A stretch of 64,000 nucleotides of DNA from Maratus speciosus (lineage: Eukaryota; Arthropoda; Arachnida; Araneae; Salticidae). The notes beneath the pieces were generated by a model. That model had not been told where the DNA came from. It ran no database searches and saw nothing but the letters and a program-made list of their open reading frames with translations. Where the stretch lies: the NCBI GenBank assembly GCA_963932465.1, contig OZ010787.1, positions 15,984,926-16,048,925 on the forward strand, given 5' to 3'. The translations under genes were made by a program, and so were the position numbers. Below, one piece after another: positions 45,620 through 55,541 of this stretch (the stretch's first letter is position 1; the number at the start of each line of letters is the position of its first letter).

Positions 45620-46412
45620 TAGAGAGTTCCCTTTTATGGTGATATTAAAGTGGTTACTGTGATATTTCGTCTAGTGATATTTGAGTGATTCAAGCGATAT
45701 TTTATAACGAGTTAAAGAGGCTTTTCTTCAGTTCTTGCAGAACTATCAGCGAGGCCATTTTGATTTGAGCTAATTGTTTTAATTAAATAAGCAACTCGAG
45801 AAAGTATTCCCCTTCTCATTATTTAGTGATTTGAGCGGTATCTTCACCGCCGATATTTAAAATATACAAAATATACCCGCTCCACTGCCCAAACCCCTGT
45901 TATTGTTTTCAAAAAACAGTTGTTTGTTAAATTTTGTATCAGGACCTTTTTTCAAGTACACTGTCCGGAAAGGCGCATTGCACCTTTGCTAGAAAAATTT
46001 TAATCGAACAATATGTTGTTCAAAACACACACACTGGCACTGGCGTGCTCATATATGTACATTAATCCTTTGCTCTCGAGAGGTGGCTCTCACTCACCAC
46101 TAGTGTTGTCAGGTGTCCCCCGTAAATTAGGACGCCAAATGCTTCGGACACCACTAATATCTTACAGTTTATTTCGCAATCTTTTATCACAGATTATTCG
46201 GCCATTAGAAAATTCGAAGAGAATTAGTTTAAAATACTGGTGTCCAGAGCATTTTGAGCACCGATTTACGCGAGACACTAGTGGTCAGTGAGAATCACCT
46301 GTCAAGTGCAAAGGTTTAATAATCACCTTACATATCTTAATTTGTGTATGTATAGAGTCAATGACAAAAAAAGATCCCCCCCCCACACACACACACGTAT
46401 ATTTTAATCGCC
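45620..46412 (-). repeat. Right LTR of gypsy relic (5' LTR in element sense)
   Basis: Matches the left LTR in the shared blocks listed there. It carries a piggyBac-type MITE at 46066-46315 and ends in a C-rich then CA-rich run (46376-46397). Confidence 0.65.
46066..46315. mobile_element. piggyBac-type MITE in right LTR
   Basis: TTAA (46062-46065) then TCCTTTGCTCTCGAGAGGTG, and CACCTGTCAAGTGCAAAGG followed by a TTAA (46316-46319). TTAA duplications and CCTTTGC-type ends are piggyBac hallmarks. Subterminal CACTAGTG is shared by both arms (CCACTAGTGTTGTC, GACACTAGTGG). The left LTR shows the empty site. 250 bp, no ORF. Confidence 0.8.
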
Positions 46413-46822
46413 AAATAGTCACGGAGAAAAACGAATTTAGCCATTCTATTGAGAAATCAGTCTTTAAATTTTTATAAAAAAGTAACCCTACGATACTTTA
46501 CCTGTGTTAAAATTGTGGCAAACATTGAAATTTTTTACAGGCAAACCCAATTTTGACATCATATTGGGTTTTTCGGTAAAGTTTACCTTTGAATTCGAAA
46601 CGAGAAGTCATTCGGCAAAGTAGTTTAGGCATTATTTAGATGTAAATCTTGGAACTGCTAATGTTACATTCATTTTTAATAGATTCAAAATGAACAGCAA
46701 TGCGGGTAGTGTTTTAGAAATAACTCAAAATTTATTTGCCGATAAGCTGCAATTTTGGTTTCGAATACTTATATCTTCTAGTGTACCTTTATATATTAGA
46801 AAAAACTTTTATAGATTACAAT
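46413..46822. other. No gene seen
   Basis: AT-rich sequence between the right LTR and the 204-bp MITE. No readable domain. Confidence 0.4.
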
Positions 46823-47026
46823 GGGCATTTCCACGAGCACTTGTCGTGTAAGTCACATAATAGATTTTTGACTACCAGTATTTTAGAACGGAAAAATTTG
46901 ACTTATTTTATGGGAGATATCTCATTAATCTCATTAATTGAAAAAGGCGAAGCAGACTTTTATAAAACAACGGTGGCCAGCAAGCATAGTATGTGACTTA
47001 CACGACAAGTGCTCGTGGAATTACCC
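46823..47026. mobile_element. 204-bp MITE with 37-bp TIRs
   Basis: GGGCATTTCCACGAGCACTT (continuing GTCGTGTAAGTCACATA) and the inverse ending CGTGGAATTACCC at 47026. AAT lies on both sides and may be a 3-bp duplication. The TIRs are nearly identical, so it is among the younger insertions here. Confidence 0.85.
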
Positions 47027-47029
47027 AAT

Positions 47030-47961
47030 ACATTATTTATTTGAATAGTTTAAATATATTATTTTCAAATACATAAATTATCAAAGTAGTATAGGAAAAA
47101 ATATGTATTTTAACCTATAAAAATTTTGACCGATATCTATATCTAAAATATTTATAGATGCGAATCCAAAGTCACAGCTCATTCCACCAAGTTATTTTTG
47201 AGTAATGCTTCAGAATCTATCTGCATTGCTCTTTTTTTCGCAATATATATATATATATATAAAGGAATTTAAAATCATCTCAGTGCCGTGAACTGATATA
47301 TCCGTTCACTAAGCTGAAGGTTTCACAGCTATAGAAACATTATTTAAATTATTATAATTCTACAGATATAATGCAGTTTTCAAATATTAAGTAATGATTA
47401 ATATTACCAAAGATTATATTCATATACGTAATTAATTTTTTTTATATAATATTTCGAAAATTCATTTGTTTTTAACATTTTTAAAAATTTACAGATAAAA
47501 CAACATTAAAACTTTTCACTTTTGGGGCATTCAGAGGGTTAAAAGTTTCAAAATTTGCATCTGCATTCTTTCTAAACTACTTCACTGAATCACTTCCCGT
47601 TTGGTATACGAAGATAAAATTTACCGAAGAATCCAAGTATGATTTTCGAATTTTGGTATTAGCATTGAAAATGTCAATGTTTGTTACTATTTCAATATTG
47701 AAAAGATCCCTAAGCTATTTTTTAAACGTAAATTGAAAGAAGATATAATTCCCAATCGAATGGCTATCTTTGTTTATACCTGTCAGCAGTTTGGCTATTA
47801 AATCATTTCCGTTTTATGAATCTGACTGTGGATATAATCTCATTCTGTTAATTGCTTCATTCGTAATTAATTGTTTTTATATAGAGAACATTTAGGATAG
47901 TTTTAGAATTTATTTCGATCTCCTTTAACGTTAAATTTCATCATAATATATTTTTTTTTAG
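47030..47961. other. No gene seen; short (TA)n at 47243-47261
   Basis: AT-rich sequence without readable domains. Confidence 0.45.
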
Positions 47962-48989
47962 CCCTTTGTAACCCAACAACTCCGATTTGAATTTTTTTTT
48001 ACACAGATATTAAAATACATCGTTTTAAGCATAGAAAAAATAATAAAAAATCCAGAACAGAAAAATAAAATTTTATTTGGAAAAATGGCTTTGTTGCATA
48101 TCTGGAAGATCTTGTCAAATGGCACAAAAACTGAACATATTTAAAATTTTAATTTACAGAGAAAATTTTGGAACAATTGTTAATTTTGTTGTAGCGAAGT
48201 CCCACACCACATTTCGCACAAACAGTTATAGTAAAGCCTTTAGAATCGGGGTATTTACAATGTATTCTTTTTTCTGCCCAATATGGCCAGTGTCCAATTT
48301 CGTCTAGGTGCACTAGTTTTGGTGGAATATGTTGAGTAGGCGCTCTGTGCTTTTTTTTCTGTTCAATTCTTTTTTCTAAAAGACCTTTGCCTTTTTTGCT
48401 AGCTTTGGACTTGGTATTAATATTACAGAGGGGGGGGGGAGGAGATCCCTAACTTACCTTATAGAAATTAAATAATATAAAAACAGTTTCCCCTTTTCAA
48501 TAATTTTGCTCTTCTGAAAGAAATGCAACTTAAATAACCATTAGAAGATATTTTCGATGATCTTTCGATATTTTTAGAAAATCCATTACAAGGGAAGACA
48601 TGGCGCGTTGTTACAGATCTGCAACAAACAAAAGTTTACGTTTATCTTATACATATTGTAAATTTCCTTGCTCGAAAATGGTCTTTAAATAAAGAATTTA
48701 AACTTACCTTTGTAAACAATACATTTGTAGACGTCTGCAGACTTTTTTAACTCCACTATTTCAAAGCTTAATTCAGCAAAAACCACATGTAGCTGATCAA
48801 GCGATAAATCAAACTTTGGCGCGAAAAAAAAATTAATATTGCCATCTATTGCGAATTTAATGAAATAATTATATTAATAGTAGTGTAAAAGAATAACAAC
48901 AATCAACGAAATCGTCTTTTGAAATTTACTGTTGAAATAATAATGACGTTTTTGTATGTTGCAGATCTGCAACACGGTGATACAAAGGG
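47962..48989 (-). mobile_element. piggyBac-like transposon, internally deleted
   Basis: CCCTTTGTAACCC at the left and GTGATACAAAGGG followed by TTAA (48990-48993) at the right; the left target is TTTAG, a mutated TTAA. The palindrome GTTGCAGATCTGCAAC lies just inside the right end (48959-48974), again imperfectly at about 48613 and, more decayed, at about 48093. The minus strand keeps only the transposase C-terminus. Confidence 0.75.
48115..48420 (-). pseudogene. piggyBac transposase C-terminal zinc domain
   Basis: The minus strand gives HIPPKLVHLDEIGHWPYWAE, KRIHCKYPDSKGF and TITVCAKCGVGLRYNKINNC. The spaced H, C, CxxC, C pattern is the cysteine-rich C-terminal domain of piggyBac-type transposases (GHWP...RC...C..C...LC). 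One expected cysteine (PxC in the second knuckle) is changed to S. The catalytic DDD domain is gone. Confidence 0.75.
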
Positions 48990-48993
48990 TTAA

Positions 48994-49830
48994 TTTTTAT
49001 TTTGGACCGTTGAGCATCCTGAAGATAAAGAAATTTGCAGGGGGGTTGAGCACCATACCAATATCGAAATTTCGTAAATATTTCTATTTTCAGAATGTTA
49101 TCTTCTCACATACTTATTACTACATCTTGACAAAATAGCCTAACAAATACTGCATTAAAAAGTTATGGTTGATTTAACAAACATTTGTTATCATATATCA
49201 TATTGTCCCTTTAAATGCCACACCCACCTCTTTATTTACACAAGTCTTCTAGTCAATTTACTGCAGCATTTCAACCATTACTGACTGAAAGGGTTTTTTT
49301 TTTGTTTTAAATACACAGAGAACAAGAATAATCACAACTACATTCAGTTTGCCTGTATTTGTAACTTATAATGTTCTTTATTTGCATTGAAAGCTAGCGT
49401 TTTATTTATCGCTTTTTGCACTAAATTTCTACTTTTTGTCTTTTTCAAGACAAAATTACATGCAATTTTGTATCTGTAATTTTGTATCTAAATGTGATAG
49501 TTAATCCCTTTATTATTTTTATAATTGATAGATATGCCTCGGAAATTTAACAAATATGCTAAAGCTTTACATATAAAGAAAACATGTTGGTGTGGAAGAA
49601 ACATTTGAAATATACACTTCTGTGTTGCTTCCAACTGATACTGACACATACAGCAAAATATTTCTTTTTCGAATAAATATTGGTTCAAGTGATGAGTACA
49701 TTATTGTCAGTTAAAAAAAAAAAAAGCTACAGAATTTGAAACTGTAAAGTGCTCAACACATGAACAGAAAAGTTTGGTTTTGCAAGCTTGTGGCAAAGTT
49801 GGATTTTAAACTAATTTTAAAAACGAGTTG
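48994..49830. other. No gene seen
   Basis: AT-rich; short ORFs only. An A homopolymer of about 13 lies near 49711. The last part may contain unreadable N-terminal sequence of the Mutator-like gene. Confidence 0.4.
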
Positions 49831-51430
49831 CAATGTCTGCAATATAGAAACTACATCTTTGAATATTTCATATACACCAACAGAAAATAATTCACTAGAT
49901 GGTAATCTGTGCATTATATAGGCTTTTTGTTCATATTGGCAAATGTTACTCTGCTATAGAAAAATTTTGCATGGTGATGAATACGGCTTCTTTTTCTTCT
50001 ACATTTTCAGTCTGTTTAGAAAAACTAAATATAGCACAACCAACTGCCTTGTAAAGTATTTTCACGGAAATTTACAACAAAGCGAAATTTGCACATGGTT
50101 TTGATCTTTCATAAAATCATGTTTGTGACTTAGCTGTACCATTTGATGGAACATAGCTTATACATGGTCGTGCATGTTTAATTGGGCTAGGGTGTGTTAC
50201 TGGTATTTTAATGAGTAAAATATTTTTCTTATGTAATAATACTAAAAGGGATCTCGCTGAACGCAGTACCGAATTTGTGATTTAGTATAATGGTCATAAA
50301 TCTGTGTGTGAGCTAAACCATAGCGGGTTATCAACTTCGATGGAAATGGATTCTGCTTCAATTATATGGAAAGTTTCCTTAGACTACCTTAAATTTCAAT
50401 ACAGCACTTTATTACCAGATGGTAATGCAAAAACTTTTACTGAATTATTAGAGCAACAAATATATGGAAAAGGTTTTATGCTAAAAAAGGAAGAATGTAT
50501 AAAAGATGTGAGCAAAAGATTAGGCATCGGTTTAAGAAATGTTGTAAAAAACTGTAGAGTTCGGTGTGTTACATTAGGCAGAAGGTGTTATGGTAGCTTA
50601 AAAAATACCGAAAACTCTCAGTATATTATTAAAAAGTAATTCTTTGAAAAAAAAATCCAGTTAATTGGAAGAAGAACATTTATGTTACCCTTTACCACAG
50701 CAATCATTTGAACGCAGCTACTCAATTTGGAGATCAGTTTGATAACCAATACATGGGAGGTCCGTGAACGTTGTTTTAGCGTGATTTGGACAGGTGCACC
50801 GCAGAAGGTTTTCATGTTTTTTTTATGTAACGGAAATTCGCGTCATTCTTCTTAAAAGTCCTCCCAGAAGGCAATTGTTTTTCAGCGGTGCGTTCAATGA
50901 CTACTTGTCATGGCTACGGTTCCGGCATTCGATTCTTGCAGCGCAGCGGTTCAGTCCGTCCGATAGCGTGTGCTTCGGGCGCGTTTTCTGTCGTTTCATT
51001 TTGACTTCGCTTTGAGGTTTGCTGCTGTATGTGGTATCCCTCGATCCTGGTTCAGTTTTTCTTAGTTTTACCACAGAATTTCTACAGATGAAAAATTCTC
51101 AACATTCAAAATGCCCAGTCTGAGTCGATTTGTGATGTTTTTACCAATGAGTCATTGCTAATGGGAAAACTCCAGAACCCCATAATTTAAATATCATAAC
51201 ATCTATAACTGAACAATATATTGCAATGATTTTTACTGTTTATTAAAGGTTGGCATCAACCGAACTTTTGGAAATGTGGTATAAATGTCCCAAAGAAAGT
51301 TTGCGTATCAAAAGTTCAGCGATCTGTTAAAAAAGCAATATGCGAATTTGAAATTTTATCGCACGAGACAAGTAATTAAGAAAGCTGCGATGAGAAGGAA
51401 CATGTTAGCAAAAAAAGAAAATATTTGCAT
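49830..51430 (+). pseudogene. Mutator-like (MULE) transposase relic
   Basis: The plus strand reads DLAVPFDGT (about 50128, the first catalytic D box, with the following W lost to a stop), then YNGHKSVCELNHSGLSTSME and, in the open frame 50304-50639, MDSASIIWKVSLDYLKFQYS, LLPDGNAKTFTELL with the second D (DGNAKT), YGKGFMLKKEECIKDVSKRL and GIGLRNVVKNCR. A C-terminal piece, MWYKCPKESLRIKSS (about 51270-51320), resembles the SLIWxKCPK region. Between them 50640-51240 is unreadable, GC-richer sequence. This matches the arthropod Mutator-like transposase domain family. Terminal repeats were not found. Confidence 0.75.
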
Positions 51431-51439
51431 ATAGTCTAG

Positions 51440-52235
51440 GTTGCTTTTAATATTTTAATGCAAAGGAAAATAATTTGATAGACTTGCCATTCGCCATTTG
51501 TGTATACGTTATTTTTATATCCAACTGGCATTGTTTTATTTTCAATTAAAATTAAAACTTTTATTTATACCCAGTTATAAAAGTCTATAATTAAGAAGGG
51601 TATATATTCTAATTTTACGATTAACAATTTTTACAGTTATTTATGGCTAATGAAGTATGCATAAAAAATGTTTGAAAAAAAATCAACTAGTCTTTTTTTC
51701 TGCTTTACTTTACTTGCATTTAGCTATTACTTTTTCTTCTGAAACTATTGCTACTAAAACAAAATCAAATTCTTAAATCTATTCAAATTATCATTACTTG
51801 CTTGGATTAAGAAAACGGGGGAAAATTTTTAAAAATAAAATGCTAGTGATGTTTTGAAATTGGTGGTGAAAATTGCCCTTTTTTTACTTTTATGAAAAAA
51901 TAACTTTACTGTATTTTTTATTAAATTATTTGTATTAACCATTTACATAATATATCAAACGTTTTTTTTAAAGTTTATAACATTTTTGTTTTTTGAGGGA
52001 GGGGGGGGGGGGGTGAGTCTCCTGATAATCCAGAAGCTGAAAGGCCAGCAGAATTTTCTCCAAAGAAATGACTCTGTATTAGATCATCCCCTGTTAAGTC
52101 AGAAACTTGAGCATGTCTCCCGAAGAGAAACGTTTCTTGAATGATGGGAGAAATACCGAGGAAGTATGTTTGTGAACAGTTACCTTAAAAAGAAAGAACA
52201 AAAATAAGAACAAAGGTAGGATACCTATTTTCAAG

Positions 52236-52272
<37 letters not shown>

Positions 52273-52430
52273 TGCTGGACATGTGATTAGAACTAGAGAT
52301 GAGACGGTCTCAGCCCGGTCCCGACGCGAGATTGGGATTAACTTCAATACCAGTCTTAGGGTTGGGTTCAAAGTAAAAAATATATATATATTTATTCACA
52401 AATTGTAGAAAACAAACAAAATACTAATCA
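51440..52430. other. No gene; homopolymer and microsatellite
   Basis: Holds a G run of about 14 (51999-52014), an (ATT)n tract (52239-52270) and a short TA tract at about 52380. The patch 52290-52370 (GGTCTCAGCCCGGTCCCGAC) is GC-rich without a recognised feature. Confidence 0.6.
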
Positions 52431-52783
52431 CTAGATTAATTTTTACACAATTATTCTAATTGGTAAACAAATCATATTAGATGTATACCCAGTTGGAAAT
52501 TTACATCTAATATGATTTGTTTACCAATTAGAATAATCGTGTGAAAATTAATCTAGTGTAATTTCGTATTCAGCGATTTCTGGAGTTCCATTACCTGAGA
52601 TTTATTCTGTTGAGCTGAACCAGGTTTCAGACCAGATGCTGTAATCTTCAAGGTTTGCTGGGTGAAAGAACCAGAATCGTCCGGGATAGCTCAGATGGCA
52701 GAGCACTGGCGGATTCAGCCAGGAGGTCCCGGGTTCGAATCCTGGTCCGGACATTTTTCGCCCAGTTGGAAATTTACATCTAA
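52431..52783 (+). mobile_element. Solitary tRNA-bearing element with hairpin head
   Basis: Starts CACTAGATTAATTTTTACAC, has a ~60-bp arm, a short loop (TATACCCAGTTGG region) and the inverted arm to AATTAATCTAGTG, then the body and a tRNA-like sequence, ending AATTTACATCTAATA. Flanks AAATACTAAT (left) and AAATACAAAT (right) are an 11-bp direct repeat with one mismatch. The ends are the same as those of the array at 24965-27016, showing the hairpin-headed form is the mobile unit. Confidence 0.85.
52679..52752 (+). tRNA. tRNA-like sequence in solitary element
   Basis: Same cloverleaf as in the array, with the anticodon loop GGATTCA in place of GGCTTCA and GGAGGTCCC in the variable region. All stems pair. 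The change in the loop, without loss of stems or pol III boxes, suggests selection on promoter or folding rather than on the anticodon. Confidence 0.6.
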
Positions 52784-52789
52784 TAAAAT

Positions 52790-54540
52790 ACAAATCGCTT
52801 GCTATTTGAGAAACTAGAATTTCTTGAAACTAAGTTTCTTGAAGTGTTTTACAACCATTTAAAAGTCAGTTTCAAAGCCATTTGAATTGTTATTGATGGG
52901 ATATAAGGAGAAATATTCCGACTCTGAAAGATTTTACACGGTCAGTGTTAATAACACAAAGAAGCCGTGGGATACCACTTGTCTATCCCCATTTTTCTGC
53001 TTGAAGTGCTTTTCAAAAATTACTAGAAAACAGAACTCATGTCTATCTGCCAAAGCTCTACAATCACATTTTAAAAGTATACGAATTGTTGTTTTTACAG
53101 ATTTCTGCCATTGGTTTGGTATATATAACAATTTTACTATTTTAAACAGGTTTAAAGAGACATGGAAATCACGAAACTTTGTCATGAAACAATATTTGGG
53201 TTTAATATTTAAAAAATTTTTGGTCACAGATTTCGAGTCATAGGCTCTGGCTGACTCGGGCTCCTAATAAGCAGACCGAACTCATCTGTAATTATTAGAA
53301 CCCTTAATGTCAGACGATCGAGATATTACTGTCCATAAAATAATAATAATTATAAAGTCATCGAATATTGCTATCATGTTTAAAGGAAACGCGTATTTTC
53401 ATTTATAAAACTTTAAAAAAAAAAAGAAATCAGGTAATAATTTATTTATTTATTTTTTATTCATAATATATTCTGTAAATAAGTAGTTGGATTTTAAAGT
53501 TATTACTTTACATTAAATATAAATTGTTTAGGATTAGGTGAAACGTTAAAATTTTTAAACTCTAGATAATTCTGTTAGAAAATAATTGTTTTAAATTAAA
53601 ATTAAACGGATTTATTTTTGCTTTACATCTTGCTTTCGAAGAAGTGTTATATTATGAACATCCCGAAAAATCGTGCTAGAGCTTATTTTTCTATTAGATC
53701 TTGCTTTTAGAAAACACTGTAATTGTATTATTTCACGAACTAAATTAATAATGTATTTATTTAGTTTTCCGAATGTATAAATTATATGTTGACTTCAACA
53801 ACACCGTTAAAAGTCGCTCTCTTTTTCAAATAATTTTCTTTCCTTCCACAACTACTGACAAATAGTGATCTTAACAATGAACCAAACTGAATTCTTGGCG
53901 GCTAATGAAACTTTTCTATTTGTCCTCGTTTAAAGAGACAACGACCGATTTGTCAACTGAGTTGTATTTTCAGTGTAGATATTTTCTATTTGTTTTCATT
54001 TAAGTCGACATAAATCGTTAAAAGTTGCTTGTTATCTATTTTTCTGAATATAATCTACTTCAAAATTGAATTAACACTGACTCGAACGATTCAATTTCTT
54101 ATTTGAAAATTATATAGTTACATTGCAGCAGGAGTCGCATTACACAGGAAAAATTTTATTGTTGCTACCAGAACCCTTAATCAGTAATCTTCATGATCAT
54201 TTTATTTAACATATGCAATAAAAAGATACGATGAGTATATTACTTTCAAAATAGTGGTAGGAACAATTACATTTTCCCTGTATAATGCGACCCCTGTTGT
54301 AGTGATTATAATAATCACTAACTCTGACGTCTTCTAATCCGTATCTTTTACCTTTGTATGTAAGTAATCTCAAATAAATTACAAACCATATTAGTAGGAT
54401 AGACCGAGGCTTGTTAGCCTGTTTTTTCTTCACTATTTTTATTATTTTATTTTATTAAAATTTTTAATTTGTCTTTTAATTTGTAAAATCAGTGCATCTT
54501 AAAGCTTAACCACGTATGAGAAAATTTGAAAAATATTAGC
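52790..54540. other. No firm gene
   Basis: The 118-codon plus-strand frame (52887-53243) and a 97-codon antisense frame overlap each other; neither shows a domain. 53250-54540 is AT-rich without readable coding. Confidence 0.4.
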
Positions 54541-54543
54541 TAA

Positions 54544-54744
54544 CCCCTTCAAGGACGGTGGTTCATTTTTGGACCACTTAATTTTAATTCCCAAATGCCA
54601 CATTGGCACCAGAATATTGGAATGGAAATTTTCCTTTTATTAAATACGCGAACAAAAGCTTTTTCATATTTTGAAATAAAATTTTTTGTAAATTCTGGTG
54701 TCATTCAACATTTTACAAATAGAAGTTCCTTGCCCTTGAAAGGG
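54544..54744. mobile_element. piggyBac-type MITE
   Basis: CCCCTTCAAGGACGG after CTAA (mutated TTAA) and TGCCCTTGAAAGGG before TTAA (54745-54748). 201 bp, no ORF. Ends and target resemble the other TTAA elements in the window. Confidence 0.6.
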
Positions 54745-54782
54745 TTAATAGTTTCTATATGATGAAGCTACATCAAATCACT

Positions 54783-55230
54783 GGGCCAACCTGCCCTATC
54801 GAAAGGGATAGGTTGGCCCTCTAAATTGATTTGATTTTCGAATTACTAATGAAAACGGAAAAACAGATAAAATATCAAATGTAATTTTAATTTGGTATAT
54901 AAAAGATACAAAGAATAAGAAAAGATATTTTGTTCAACTTAATTACTGCCTTCATCGAAATCTTTCGCATCATCACAATGAATGCAAACATAAAATATCT
55001 TGTCCCCAGTGATACATGATTCGTGTGCTCAATATTTAAACCTGGTACATTGAATCCACTCTCGTCTTATTTGCCTTTTAGTTAATACCGCTCTACCCAG
55101 TAACACATATAAATCTGCAATTTCATTGACTTTTGTAGGCGTATGAATATAGAAAACAAACTCCTGGACTACGGGCCAGCATGTACCGGATTAAGTGAAC
55201 CAACTTGCCCTGTATTGCCATTTTGTTTTT
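54783..55230 (-). mobile_element. pogo-like element fragment with terminal hairpin
   Basis: GGGCCAACCT (54783) and AGGTTGGCCC (to 54819) form a stem with a 17-nt loop. To the right the minus strand keeps the C-terminal end of a pogo-type transposase. A related TTGGTTCACTTAATCC motif lies at the far side (about 55190). No clean TA-bounded ends. Confidence 0.5.
54948..55110 (-). pseudogene. pogo transposase PHD-like C-terminal zinc tail
   Basis: The minus strand reads EWIQCTRFKY then a stop, HESCITGDKIFYVCIHCDDA, ending DEGSN and stop. The order W-x-x-C-x-x-(C)...H-x-x-C...F-x-C-x-x-C is the zinc tail found on many pogo-type transposases. One cysteine is replaced (CTRF for CxxC). Confidence 0.55.
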
Positions 55231-55389
55231 TGATCATCATATTAAAATATTCTGTTAATAATTTAAAAAAACAGTAGGTTGAAAATAAGCCCTGAACAAC
55301 GGTCTTCTAGATATTACTATTCACCAAAGTGAAACTTTAATTTAGAAACAAAGCAGAAATAATTACTTACAAGTTCAAAAGAAAACTTA

Positions 55390-55539
55390 CCTAAGTGAAA
55401 ATTCGAAAAGTTGAAGTGCTTTTCATTTGATGGCCTTTTCGCTTCTGACGTTATTGTTGGCGAAAGAAGACGGGATGGAAACACGCGTCTCACAGTGGAG
55501 TATTTGACCCAAAATACTGGCCAAAAATATTTTTCTATG
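55390..55539 (-). CDS. Candidate host exon ending at strong splice donor
   Basis: On the minus strand the frame EKYFWPVFWVKYSTVRRVFP, LLSPTITSEAKRPSNEKH, FNFSNFHL runs to a consensus donor, CACTTAG|GTAAGT, at 55390/55389. It ends with one base of a split codon. That phase fits the acceptor at 10703, where two bases complete the codon (giving Ala). A Tc1 inserted at 55541 directly upstream, so the 5' limit is unclear; a possible acceptor GGCCAG lies near 55517. No family recognised. Could instead be untranslated leader or chance. Confidence 0.3.
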
Positions 55540-55541
55540 TA

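Larger units (their letters stand above)
41637..46412 (-). mobile_element. Ty3/gypsy LTR retrotransposon relic
   Basis: Two diverged direct repeats bracket minus-strand pol fragments in the order RT (about 45230-44770), RNase H tail (about 44480-44390) and integrase H2C2 zinc domain (44214-43954). That is Ty3/gypsy order. Gag, protease and primer binding site are not recognisable: pol-like sequence starts almost at the right LTR, so a large deletion removed them. The integrase core is unreadable. Confidence 0.75.

Noticed and set aside
52887..53243. 118-codon ORF as a host gene
   Set aside because: No domain, AT-driven composition, and an antisense frame of similar length overlaps it.
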